Shown: positions 12,201-23,130 of the stretch, piece by piece
Layout of the letters: every line of letters begins with the position of its first letter
How positions within the stretch are numbered: the stretch's first letter is position 1
Origin: Melampsora larici-populina 98AG31
Taxonomy: Eukaryota; Basidiomycota; Pucciniomycetes; Pucciniales; Melampsoraceae
Direction of reading: 5' to 3'
Assembly: GCF_000204055.1 (NCBI RefSeq)
Contig: NW_006768827.1
Span: 261,500 to 325,499 of the forward strand
Length of the DNA: 64,000 bases
Translations under genes and position numbers: made by a program
Notes under the pieces: generated by a model
Seen by the model: the letters and a program-made list of their open reading frames with translations, nothing else
Databases searched by the model: none
What the model was told of the DNA's origin: nothing

Positions 12201-12575
12201 GAAGAAAAGCCTGAGATTAAGACTGAAGTAGTAGATGAATGTCATGCAAACGATATTTCTTCCTCCTCTGAATATGGCAAATCATCTGTTGAATCCTCTA
12301 TGTGGCGAAATACTTGGTAGATATGTTACGTAATTTTGGTTATGTTTATTGGAATTAGGAATTGTAAGGAATTAGGAAGTGGAATATATCTTTGTTTAAT
12401 TGTGTTGAGATTATGGGAAGTATCATGAGGATGAACCACACCTTGCCTTCAAAGCGCCTTTGTTTGATCTTGATCACTCGTGAGGTCTGTCTTTGATTCA
12501 TGGTCTTATCTGCCACCTTGACCCTGGTTGCCCTATTTGAGATCTTTTGTCCATTGTATTGAGGTGAATATCAAA
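9250..12575. repeat. Segmental duplication, copy A
   Basis: Homologous to about 20190-23130. The outer parts are strongly diverged but still alignable (for example GTGATCAGTACCC.AATTGTGG at about 10643 and 21205, and TATAGCCACTCGATG versus TCTAGCCACTCGATG). The central gene and its introns are nearly identical. Both copies are in the same orientation, about 10.6 kb apart. Confidence 0.75.
11132..12320 (+). CDS. Five-exon hypothetical protein, copy A
   Basis: Exons 11132-11209, 11307-11486, 11604-11771, 11858-11972 and 12082-12320 join in frame to 259 residues. The start is the ATG giving MRPPALNLKNCRIKKVF. The middle contains SLELEFGGLSPARLAMFNLE, PLVMNPDGSVQSPHRKPDL and PPFEPLKRVLYTIPEE, then an acidic EEPEEEEM run. 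The C-terminus is HRGFVVADGQDVGEALRLWV followed by an acidic/Ser-rich tail ending SMWRNTW. There is no signal peptide or membrane segment. I do not recognise the family. Its paralogue at 21704-22895 has the same exon-intron design and differs at only a modest number of residues, so both copies look functional. All introns have GTGAGT or GTATGT donors. Confidence 0.7.
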
Positions 12576-13012
12576 GTTCTGTTGATAATCATTTTAGATG
12601 AGTGTTTTGCTACAATGTTTCTAAGAGTGGTACATATTGCTTTTGTGAAAAATTGGTACTCTGTCTCTTTTGAAGAGCATGTCATGAAGGAAGACAACTT
12701 CTGGTATTCCAGGTTTCTGAGTACAAGTATTTCAAGTTCAACTATATCAGAAGGCATGTTTTTTTGGCCATCATGATACTCAATGACACTCAGTTGTAAT
12801 TCTTGATTTCTTTGCAATACAACACCATATCTCCGAGTATTCATGTCTGGTAGAAAGATCATCGAGTGCTGTCTTTCACACCAGGCTTTGTCTTCACACT
12901 AGCACAAATAATCAAAGAGAATCAAAAAGCAAAGACTCTCGATGATGTGAAGTATGATTCAACTGTTAGTTGGAACTTGGGATGCAGAAAAGCAATGAGG
13001 TGTAAATTTTGG
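12321..13012. other. Intergenic flank of the Mutator-like element
   Basis: No supported gene. It contains the diverged right end of the segmental duplication (to about 12575), then host sequence up to the target-site duplication at 13013. Confidence 0.4.
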
Positions 13013-13021
13013 GTCAAAAAA
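13013..13021. repeat. 9-bp target-site duplication, left copy
   Basis: GTCAAAAAA, identical to 19904-19912 on the other side of the element. Nine base pairs is the usual length for Mutator-like insertions. Confidence 0.85.
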
Positions 13022-13425
13022 GGGGTAGGAGAATTTTACACAGGCCGCTTTGCACAGGCTGACCCTGTGTAAAGTGAGGTCTGTGTAAAATTCGAAAACG
13101 GGGCCTGTGTTTTTGATTTTTATACATATTTTGAAAATTTGTTGTCCGTGTAAATTATTCCGGTGTGAAAGTTCCGGTGTAATACTAAGTGAACCCAGCG
13201 TGACATTGAATTTTACACCGGAACTTTTACACAGAAAGTTCCTGTGTAATAAGCTACAGTGTAAATACCGGGGACCCGACGCCTAGGTTGAATTTTGCAC
13301 CGGGCCGGGTCACACAGGCCCCTTGTGGTGTAAAAGTACCCAGTGTCAAAATCACTTCGAGTGTACCACTCTACAATTTTACACCGAAAGCATCTATTAC
13401 TTTACACCGCACAGGTTTCATCGAA
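13022..13425. repeat. Left terminal inverted repeat of the Mutator-like element
   Basis: Matches the reverse complement of 19525-19903 with divergence. Dense GTGTAAA and TTTACACCGG motifs in both orientations make it internally self-complementary. The inner limit is approximate. Confidence 0.75.
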
Positions 13426-13726
13426 CCATGGAGGTTGATTCCCATGAAGACAAACATCCGAAGCAGGGTTGAATGGCCCACATATTGGGAACCAAACACC
13501 AGATAAGAAGAAATCAAAGCATGATTAAACTTCTTTGATATCTGAATAAAGTTCGACAATATCAATACCCTCACATCCGTGAGACCGGAGAAGGATGTGA
13601 CGTGAAGTTGATTCCTCTTCGATCAACTCCACTTCATCTTCACCATATAGGAGCGCGCTATAATTCCAAAGACGGATTAATCATCGTTCAAAGTCTTGAA
13701 TTGGTTCCAATTCGGGGACGTTTAGA

Positions 13727-16700
13727 TTGATTATTTCTTCGAAGATGGGACACGCCGCATCTCGAGATGATGGTGGAATTATCATTCCCAAAGGGAGAGA
13801 AACCCCAATACCAGAACCTCATGAAAATATACTGTCTCCGTTGGATTTTTGCAAAGATCCAAACATTTTTCCTTATCGCATTGAAGATTTTAATTTCTCT
13901 ATGTCTTATAATTTGTCACACTTGATACCACAATACTACCGTACCTAATTGCAATATCCAAAGTCACCACCTCGTTTTTCAATGATTGAAATATCGTCTT
14001 CCTCTTCTAGAGTAGAGTCTTTAGGAAGCCAGTCCACCGGTAATTCCACGACGGCAAAAGAGACAGCTGATACACGCCGCTCTAATCTACAATTACCTAA
14101 CAACAAGTCCATCTACAAAACGTTTATTGATCATGGGACAGAATTCGACAAAGAAGATTATCCCACCCATCCAAATGGCGAAACAGTATATGTAAATGAA
14201 CCTGAGCATTGAGCCTCCAACTTTTGCTATGTTGCTTGGACTCACACGATGCGTACCGAAACCACAAAGAAGAAAGACTGGATTACTAGAAGATACTACT
14301 GTTTGGGTGTTATGTAGTGCTCTGAAGAAGGTTGTCCATTTGGTGGTTCACCCCCAACTGGACCCAAAAAACTTGCAGAGGTTTCAGATGGGTGAGGACC
14401 GTTGCCTTGCGTTGATTCCTTTCTATCCATGTTATTGATATCCCTTTCTTTTAAAAAAAATGCAATCAATATTTGCAAAAGACTCAAAACGTGCCCTATA
14501 TCAGCATGTGAAGGCTATCAAGTGCACATATCATGTGACGCCAAATGTCAAATTGACACGGAATTAGATGAACAAGGAGTAGAGCAATGGGGATTACTCC
14601 GCCATCAAGGTATTCATTGACATGATTGGGCTGAGGTCAAGAAGGCTGATCCCATATCCAAAGAGAAGCTGAAGGAAAGGGTGATCAACGACACCAAAAC
14701 CGGACCCTTAGGTTTGAAGGTACATGGTCTCATTGCTTTCATTCCTGTCGGACAAACACTGACTTCCAATTGACACAACTCTCTAGGTGGGACGCGTCCA
14801 TGTTGGTAAAGAGCTGATTACCTCAGTCATTGATTTGCATTCATCTTTTTGTCAGGGTGGCTACCTTAAAAAGGTCACTGTTAAGGTCTAGTACTTACAC
14901 AGTAGGTTCCTGACTACGTATTCCTCTGGGTATGTGGAATACACAAGATCGTGTTAATTACCTAACACGAATAATACACGGGTTATTAGTATACCAATTA
15001 GATTATGACTAGTATTAGTCTTGGTTTAAAGAAATCCACGGGCCTACTGTGGAAACAGTAGAGGATGGTCAATCCTAGACCCGGGTTTTATATCTAAAGC
15101 GTGAAGCTTAGATTTGCCTGCTATTAGAAATAGACAGGGATCTCGGCCAACTATACGTTGCGAGAACTGCGGTATTGACCAAATAGACTAAACTTACTCG
15201 GGATCTAGTAAGAAAAGGATGTCTTGACGAAAGAACTGAATCTGGAATGATTAAAGGCTTAGAGCTGGATATCGAAGCAGGGTAGCTAACTAGTTAACTA
15301 CGGTGTATCAAGCGAGAAAAGAAATTATCAATATATGAGTAACTGATCCGCTAATCTGAATAAAAGAGTTGTTCGTACGTTTATTTTACGATAATTCGAG
15401 ATGATAGAAATCTGTTTTAGGGAACTACTTTAAGAAGTGGAACAAAGGAAGGGTTAGAGTTTTAAAGTAAGTAACTATAAATTTCTAATGGTTCATTTGC
15501 TGGACTTTTGAAAGAGAGCACTAACTGTTTCTTTAATCTAGAAAGGTAAAATTCGATGCCCTTCTTCTCGTTCGCGCAAATAGGGACTTCTTATAGTTTT
15601 TCCTCGATAAGATTGGGCTCTGTGAAGATTTAGCTAGTATCTAGTTCTCCGTCCGTGATAGGTAAGTTTTACGTAAATTCTTTATAGACTAAAGGTTTGA
15701 CTTTTACGTGGTTCTCGTAATTTTCTTATTCTGATTATATTGCCAGTTAACTCTCCTTGATCTAGTTTGTTTACGTAGTGGGCTACTCTTTGGTCCTTCC
15801 GGGTCTTTACTTGCTGTTTTCTCCTCCCGAGTACGTTATCATAATCTTGGTAAGTGATATCTTAATTCATTCTTATTTCTATTTCGTTTCTTGTTGACAC
15901 TTCTTTTCTTTAGTTCCTTTTAATATTCTCTCCTTAGTCAAAGAAATATATATGTGTGTCTTCGATATATTCTCTTGGAGATTTCTTTAGTATTTGTGTT
16001 AGTTTTCTAGTAGACCTTTGAGACTAGGTCGTTTAAGATGTTATTATTATTTTTTGTTTTTATTATTTTATTTTGAATCTTTGAGACTGGATTCTTATGT
16101 TGTAATTTTGTTGAGAGAATTTCTCTTAACTGGTGTATGATTATTAAAATGAAATGTGATGGTATGATTTTGAGAAGTTCTTTTGGTGATTTCTCAGCTA
16201 GAAACACTCGAGGACTGACAATGACCAACTCTTGACACCCCGAAGGCGGTGACAAATGGCTCACTACCTTCATGGACTGGTCAAGGTCAGATTGGTCAAA
16301 TTTAACATATCTGACACATTTAACCTGTCTAACAATATGTTTTGTCTTTCAGGAAGGGCCTGACGATTGTATCTTCATCTGTGGCTGGCGAAAATGCCCA
16401 CGTATTGTTTCAGACCAAATGGATGCAAGACGTGACGATAGAACCAGACGAGAGATCCGATACCTATACCGGCGGCCTTCTATCCGATGTCACGTATCGT
16501 TTTTTCAAGATAGGCTACTTAATGACAACTTCAAAATAATGTGAGACCCTCAAGAGATGGGTACCTGTTCTGTTTTCCTGGCTGGGTGGTCTTCAGGCCA
16601 AACATTATAAGATTCATTTCACAATTTTGCTTCAACAAATCCAGAAAACATCAATGTCCGACAAGAACAAGGGAATGATGGTAGAGCAAGTTGTGGATTT

Positions 16701-17641
16701 TTCATATGCTCGGAAGATCGGCTTTCAAGACGCATACATGGAAGTATTCAATTGTAATGATAAAGATGTAGCATTATCGAAATTACATGGTTGTAAGTGG
16801 CACTACCTGCAGGCAGTTGCTCGAAATCAAAAAAACGGGAAAATTGTTAAAGCGAAACAGGTGGTGAGTAATTCTTCTGTTATGAATTGTTGACTTGATG
16901 AATGGTAGTGCTGATTAGAGGCTATGTTTTTGGTTTGCAGGGTACTTGGGAGAAGAAGTGCAAGGCCTTACTTCAACCAGATGGCCCTGGGGTGGATGAC
17001 CTTGACACGCGGTTCGAGGAATTACGACGATTGTTCCCTCTAGCCAAGAGATGGATTGAATGGTGGAGCACAGCCGACGTCCAAGCCATGCTATTCCCTG
17101 CGCGGAAAAGGATGCCTCTGGACGACCCACCCTTGCCTGGAGAAGACAGTGAGGACGAGATCATGGAACCAGCAGGACCACGACGTCGTGCGGATCTACC
17201 TTCGACTACAAATGGCTAGGAAAGTATGCATAGGGTATATTACACTTTGTGGTGCGTACTCTTTCCTTCACCTTCACCTTTTGATTAAAGTCAGTTACTG
17301 ATAATCATGAAAGCAGTGAAGGAAAATGTGGAATCATACCGGGAATCATTCACCTCATTGCTTTCGCGCAGTGTTTGGAAAAAGATTACCAGCAAGTCAA
17401 GAAAGGTGTTGCTATAGCTTACGGTGGACACGCGCAAACCACTTGGCAAGAAGTGGTGAAGGCCATTGGAATGGCGCCACCTACAAAACGTCGATACACT
17501 CGCAACGACGGTCGCGCGCCGGATACCACCGATGAATTGCTTGAACCTACCAAAGGAAAGAAGAAGAAAGCAAAATCCAGTAAACCTGGCCAACCAATTG
17601 GCTCGCAGAACATCAACCGAACTGCCCTCACGACTTATTAA
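13727..17641 (+). pseudogene. Mutator-like (MULE) transposase, broken
   Basis: Reads as one gene with exons interrupted by stops. The N-terminal acidic/Ser region leads to HPNGETVYVNEPEH and then a WRKY-GCM1-like zinc finger (RRYYCLGVM...CPFGG...IDTELDEQGVEQWGLLRHQG, then HDW). The catalytic core resumes at 16238 with GGDKWLTTFMDWSR, an intron, GLTIVSSSVAGENAHVLF, GGLLSDVTYRFFKIGYLMTT and KRWVPVLFSWLGGLQAKHYK. Next come QVVDFSYARKIGFQDAYMEV, LHGCKWHYLQAVARNQKN, RWIEWWSTADVQAMLFPARK, the TTNG.ESMHRVYY motif and CLEKDYQQVKKGVAIAYGG. Stops interrupt at about 14210, 14306, 14618, 16536, 17217 and 17639 while the frame is otherwise kept. A solo LTR sits after GGYLKKV. Introns were seen near 14396-14480, 16273-16351, 16864-16940 and 17253-17310. 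Confidence 0.75.
14879..16237. mobile_element. Probable solo LTR nested in the transposase gene
   Basis: A non-coding, AT-rich block that splits the transposase exactly where its frame is lost. It begins TGTTAAGG and ends CTTGACA, giving the TG..CA ends and near-perfect 7-bp terminal inverted repeat of an LTR. Length is 1359 bp. Unlike the flanks it shows no coding trace. No 5-bp target duplication is evident (GTCAC on the left, CCCCG on the right), which may mean deletion of host bases or inter-element recombination. Confidence 0.45.
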
Positions 17642-19331
17642 TCTTACACCGCTGGGACTACCAAAGGCGACAAGAACAGGTGTTGGCAGTCAGCAACCCT
17701 CGAGTCCCTTTACGCAATTTTTGGACCGTGTTGGAGTAAGTATCTGACCGTCAACAGCACTAATGTGGTCAATGTAGTTGCTCAACATGTCACGGCACAT
17801 TGCAATTCCAAGATCTCTGGAGAAAGTCGTGGCCAAAGCACCAAAAGATGGCAGCAACTAATTCACGAAGCTTTGCAAGAAAAATCGCCTTCTTATCCTT
17901 TTGATGTTTTCTGCTCCGCGGACGGCTTTATGGAGATCTTACTGGGCGATGTTAAAGACAATCTTTTGACTATGAAACCCCTCTTCGAATACAACAAGGT
18001 CAAAACTATCTCATGTCTTCGCAATCCAGAACACGGACGAGTTCATCACCAACAGTGCACCGTCATTGCGTTGACGCCAAACATGTTTACCTCCGCGGAC
18101 ATTCCATACTCAGATGTTTCAACCTTTATAAACTCAATGATGTCTGAAGGATGTACAACCGAAGGAACCTTGTGCGATCAATGTCACCCTCACACGGAGA
18201 GAACTTCAAAACCAGTCAAAGATCCATCCTTTTACGAAATCAATCATCGAATGGAGATTGATCCCGAAACCGCTCCATTACATCTGTATTTTTTCTTGGA
18301 TGGTGTTGCTGGATTAGCTCCCGAAGAGCGCCAAGCGTACCAGGGCGACACCAATTGGCCAGCTCGAATTGAACTCAACGGTGTGGAATACGTGATGGTT
18401 TCGCGTGGATATTGGGCCCATTCCCATTATTGGTGTAAGGTGGTCAGGTGTATTGAAGGGATTCTTGGGGTTTGGCTTTACAATGAGCACGAGAATGCTG
18501 GAATAGCTCAGCTTGAAGGGACTGATGTTTCCAGCATAGCTGGCTGTTCTGAGCATACCAGCTGGTTGTTTTACTCATGCATGCCGTGTGAAGACGAAAC
18601 TTCACATATCAAATCATCTATCCTTTCACTTATGAAGGTCTTCCATAAGAATCACACGACTATCACCTTTTCCATGCCGACTCGTCGATTTCCTTTTGGA
18701 GGGGGTCTTCCCGAACCTGACAAAAGTGACCAATTAGAAAGGCCAGACCTCAAGATTAAGGAAGAAGACAACATCATTGACGATTCTCACAATGATGATG
18801 TTGATGTAGAGTATGATTTGCAATCACAAATGTCTCACCCGGAAGAATTGGATCAGGAGCCTTTCGCCATGATGACAGCAGAAGCAACCAAGGCGAAACA
18901 GGGTTAGTATGATTTATTAATACATTTATTAATAATAGTATTTGCTAATCGCTTGTATGTGCATCACAGTGACCAGAATACGGAAGGCGAAGTCTACAGT
19001 TAAACATGTGGCGAAGTCTACAGTTAAACATGTGGAAACACAAGCAGAAATCGTTGTGGCCGAAAAGATATCTTCTAAAGGTGCGTCGTCTATCTCTTAA
19101 TGTATAAAAATAGTTAGGGGCTTTCTGCTGATTCGTTGTCGATCAGCAGGACGTAAGAAAGCAAAGTCTCCTAAGAAAACAAAGTGGAAAGGTTGGGTGA
19201 TTGTTGAAGACGGTGAGGAGGAGGATGCCGCCAATGTGGATGAACTCAAAGTAGATGATCCCGTCGAGGCTACCCAAGATGCTGATGAGGTGGGTGTACA
19301 AACCAGAGTGAAGCGTCAACGACGCAAGTGA
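17642..19331 (+). CDS. USP-like ubiquitin hydrolase domain fused to the MULE transposase
   Basis: Continues in the transposase frame. A Cys box GDKNRCWQSATLESLYAIFG carries the nucleophile candidate Cys (codon at 17681). A short 42-nt intron (17736-17777) follows, then a stop-free exon to 18903. That exon holds a C..C pair (TLCDQCHPH), the domain lead-in APLHLYFFLDGV, and the His box NGVEYVMVSRGYWAHSHYWC followed by GVWLYNEHENAGIAQL, as in USP/UCH proteases (ligand strand, then His, then W-Y-.-D/N). Two further exons (about 18969-19081 and 19150-19331) add a Lys-rich tail with a duplicated KSTVKHVAKSTVKHV and an acidic segment ending VKRQRRK. Its likely activity is removal of ubiquitin or a ubiquitin-like modifier. 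An in-frame TAA at 17639 now separates it from the transposase, and no ATG precedes the Cys box. Confidence 0.6.
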
Positions 19332-19524
19332 TGCGATGTTGGATATGTTCCTTCCAATCCTCTTTTTTCTTATCAATGATTTTTATTTTCTCTTTTCTCA
19401 TATTTTCTTTGGCAGAATCATTTACCATGATTTATAGTCGTTGTTATCCTTGAACATCAGTTGGATAACAAAGACAATATTTGTTTTTTTTGCGTTTTAG
19501 TATGTTTCTTGAAAGTCAGTGTTA

Positions 19525-19903
19525 AATGGTGTTTGGGACGGTGTAAAATTGCAATTTGTAGGCTATGGAATGCATTTTTACACTGTGATTTTTTACACTG
19601 GAATGCACGGTGTAAATTGAGTCTGTGTTAAATTGGACATTTGTGGAGGATTCTTGATTTTTGCACAGAGACTTTTACACCGGGAGTTTCGGTGTAAAAA
19701 ATTCCTGTGTAAAATTCAATACCATGCTGGGTCTGGTTATTCTTACACCGGAATTTTAACACAGGGATGTTTTACACGGACGAAAAAAAATCAAAAGAAG
19801 TATAAAAATCTAAAACACTGGGCCCTTTTTCGAATTTTACACTGTGCCCCCTTTACACCGGAGTGGGCGGTGTAAAGTGCACTGTGTAAAATTCCACCCC
19901 CCC
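19525..19903. repeat. Right terminal inverted repeat of the Mutator-like element
   Basis: Inverted partner of 13022-13425, rich in TTTACACCGG and GTGTAAA motifs, ending in CCACCCCCCC next to the target duplication. Confidence 0.75.
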
Positions 19904-19912
19904 GTCAAAAAA
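19904..19912. repeat. 9-bp target-site duplication, right copy
   Basis: GTCAAAAAA, identical to the left copy. Confidence 0.85.
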
Positions 19913-20189
19913 GGCATAAACTCCCAATACCCTCAAATATTAGCCACACTGACATTCAAGTCCTTGGTCAGTTTGAAGAATGATTTGTTCTGTTTGTGGT
20001 GATCGCACAATTCTCATCAGCGCTCATTTTTCATGCTACCTACACATCTATTTCACCATATTCAAAGCAAAACGTCTGTAACCAAACGTCGATGTGCCAT
20101 CTCGTGGCTCGAAGGGTGGATGTTTCGCATTGTACTTCCAATCGCTTTCCAGAAAGCCCACGATTACCCGCATCCAACGCATGACCTCT

Positions 20190-23130
20190 CACTACCAAAG
20201 CGATATGGCTTTTGTTTTACCTGACCACAGCTGGCCTTCAGGGTAAAAAGGGGTTTTGTGCTTCCCGGTCTGCTTCCCGGAGACCGATTGTCAAGCGACT
20301 TAACTCCTCCACATATGCTTTGCTCCTGAAATGTATATTTCGCGCTCTAGTCGCATACATGTTGAATAATGCATTTAGTCGCGCTACCGAAAAATAGCAC
20401 TGATGCTTTGAGCTTAGTTGGAAGGAGCGAGCACAAGCACTCGTCTTGGATGCAATCAAAGTGAGGACGTCCCAAGATTGGCGTGATCGACTCGAAACTG
20501 TTGATCACATCATGGCCTCAAGATTGGATGTCGCAGGGAGAATAGTCCGTCTCAAGCATGACTTGCACACTCAATCCCTTTATGGAAATACCATTGCAAC
20601 CTTCGGAAGAGGCTTAAAGGCATAAAAACATCTGTACCGACTGTAGGTTTCCAGTATCAGAAGTACAGGGCCTCTAGCCACTCGATGTCAGGGGGATCTG
20701 GAGTCATCACAAGGATATCCAGTTCCCGATTACTGACTGATATGAGAGGGACTCTATAGAGTCTAGATTGTCATTTCGTGCGTCTTAAGATCACAAAATG
20801 ACGTGTGAGACGTCTCTGAAAGCATCAAAACAGATTTTAGATGGGCAAAAGCTTTCATCTAACATTTGTTTGAAAACCTTTTTGACCCCAGACCAAAAAA
20901 AAGACTGGATACTGACTTTGTTAACCGAATTTCTGAAAACGACGTGCCAAAGGAGCTGCCGACGATATGTTTGATAGCCAAGGGTTTGAAATCTTTGGAC
21001 TGCTAATCAATCGCGGCCAAAGTCTTGATTGATTGACAAAATTTTAGGGTCATCAAACCAAGATACAAGACTGGAGGCAGCTCGTGTCAAGAACAGGATT
21101 CTGGTGTTCGACAATATAGCAAACATTTCTTGATTGCTTCTGTTTTCTTATTTTGAGTATAATGAATGTAAACAGATATAGTCAAAGTACTCTATGTGAT
21201 GACGTGATCAGTACCCAAATTGTGGGCAAGCTAAAGAGCTGAAAGCCACGCTCACCAAACATTCATTAGGCATATATTGAAGCTACGAATCCTTGATGCT
21301 CAACAATTCAAGGGATTGGAATTATGGGTTGTATTTTCGGGATCATTCAGTAGAATTGTAAGGGTGAAGGGCACATACTTTGTTTTCACAAATTAATGCT
21401 GAAAATTGGTGAAGTCGCCAGCACGATCATTTTTGTACAGGTTCTACTTCATTATTACGAGTACACCGGATAAAATAATGTACTTGCATTATTTTTTAAT
21501 GTTAATGCTGGATAACAATAAGAAATGCGGCAAAGCTGATCCTGATGCTGATCGTCCCAGTCATTATTTAACTCTTATTGATTGTATTTCTTACTCAGAG
21601 ACCTTGCCACAACTCACCACTTCGATTCCCAACTCCATATTCCGTCCCTTCCATCTCTCTTCAACACTTCCCATCCACAACCTTTTGATTGATCATTATC
21701 ACGATGCGTCCTCCGGCTCTCAATCTTAAGAATTGTAGAATCAAAAAAGTGTTCACCAACCATATCAATGATGCGGATGCAGTGAGTTCTTCTTTCTTTT
21801 CATTCACTTCCTGAACCCCTTTCATCCTTTCATCATTTCCAGTTTCACTTTCTCACTCTTATTCGTTTGCTTCTCCTTCTCCAGAGCTGCGCCTCAGGCA
21901 GCGAGCAAAGCTCTTTGGAGTTAGAATTTGGTGGTCTCTCCCCAGCTAGACTGGCGATGTTCAACCTTGAGGACCCTCTACCATCACCAATCTTGGAGCG
22001 CCCCCTGCGCATCAGAAGCTCTATCAGAAATGCTTTCTCCGAAGGATTTGCCGTCCTTCCTATGGTGAGTATTGTAGATGTATCCACTTATCATTCTCAA
22101 TTTTCTATTCACTTGCTGACTCTCTCCACTTTGCGTTTCCTCTTGCTTTTCTTCTTGGTACTCCGAATCATTCAAGACTCCTGCCTCCTCTCGTATTGAA
22201 TCACAAGCTTCTTCTCTCTACTATGGACCACCATTAGTTATGAACCCCGATGGTAGTGTCCAATCACCTCATCGAAAACCCGACCTAATCATCAAAGGCG
22301 GTATCAAGAAAGTTTGCATCACGGAACTTGATTTAATAGACTTGGTGAGTGTTTCTAAATTGTGTTTATCATTCTTCTTGATTCCCTGGCGCTCATCAGT
22401 TTCCACCGTGTTTTCCTACTTTGCATTATAGTACTTCGTCTTGCCCCCATTCGAGCCCCTCAAGAGAGTACTCTACACTATTCCTGAGGAGCCTGAGGAA
22501 GAAGAAATGGTTGAGTCTAAAGGAAAAGGGAAGGCCTTGGCCAACGGTATGTTATTTGTTTACTTTTTCATTCCGAAATTTCTTCCAATCAATTTAACAA
22601 TCAGTAAGACTTTATTCTAAATCTTTTTCTTTTTCTGTTCACATTTACCTCACCAGATGATGCAGACTTTGAAACAGTTCCAAGTTTCATTGTCAAACCA
22701 CGCTTGAAGCATCGTGGATTCGTGGTGGCCGATGGTCAAGATGTTGGAGAAGCTTTGCGACTTTGGGTTGGAAATGAAGGAAAGCCTGAGATTAAGACTG
22801 AAGTAGTAGATGAATCACATGCGAACAATATTTCTTACTCTTCTGAATATGGCGAATCATCTGTTGAATCCTCTATGTGGCGAAATACTTGGTAGATATG
22901 TTACGTAATTTTGGTTATGTTTATTGGAATTAGGAATTGGAATATATATTTTTATAATCGTATCATATTTTTATATCATGATGATGAACGTGACCTTGCT
23001 TTCGAAGTTCCATTTTGCCATCCTCTTGAGGTCCCTGGTGAAGTCGTGGTCTTCCCCCGTCATTACCTTTTGAGATTAGATACCTTATTTGAGATTGTTG
23101 TCCCATTCCATAAAGATAGTGATCATAGCC
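20190..23130. repeat. Segmental duplication, copy B
   Basis: Homologous in order and orientation to about 9250-12575. The first 1.3 kb is much diverged and holds no supported gene. Similarity rises sharply across the promoter and body of the gene at 21704-22895. Confidence 0.75.
21704..22895 (+). CDS. Five-exon hypothetical protein, copy B
   Basis: Paralogue of 11132-12320 with the same five exons and conserved splice sites. It starts MRPPALNLKNCRIKKVF and ends SMWRNTW. Differences seen include N to H (FTNHIND), Y to C (SCASGSEQ), P to S (IRSSIRN), a change of SSV to FAV, A to D (ITELDLIDL), D to G (ESKGKGK) and several in the acidic tail. All are substitutions that keep the frame. Introns 3 and 4 are nearly as similar as the exons, which suggests gene conversion as well as selection. 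The family is not recognised. The upstream leader (ACAACCTTTTGATTGATCA...) is also conserved. Confidence 0.7.

Larger units (their letters stand above)
13022..19903 (+). mobile_element. Mutator-like DNA transposon with ubiquitin-protease cargo
   Basis: A 6.9-kb element bounded by terminal inverted repeats of about 380-400 bp and a perfect 9-bp target duplication. The left end starts GGGGTAGGAGAATTTTACAC; the right end, read on the minus strand, starts GGGGGGGTGGAATTTTACAC. Both inverted repeats are packed with GTGTAAA/TTTACAC motifs and share internal blocks such as GTGTAAAATTCGAAAA and TTGAATTTTACAC in the same order. Inside lies a Mutator-like transposase (13727-17641) continuing into a USP-like domain (17642-19331). 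The transposase has in-frame stops and a 1.36-kb solo LTR insertion, so this copy is not autonomous. Confidence 0.85.
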
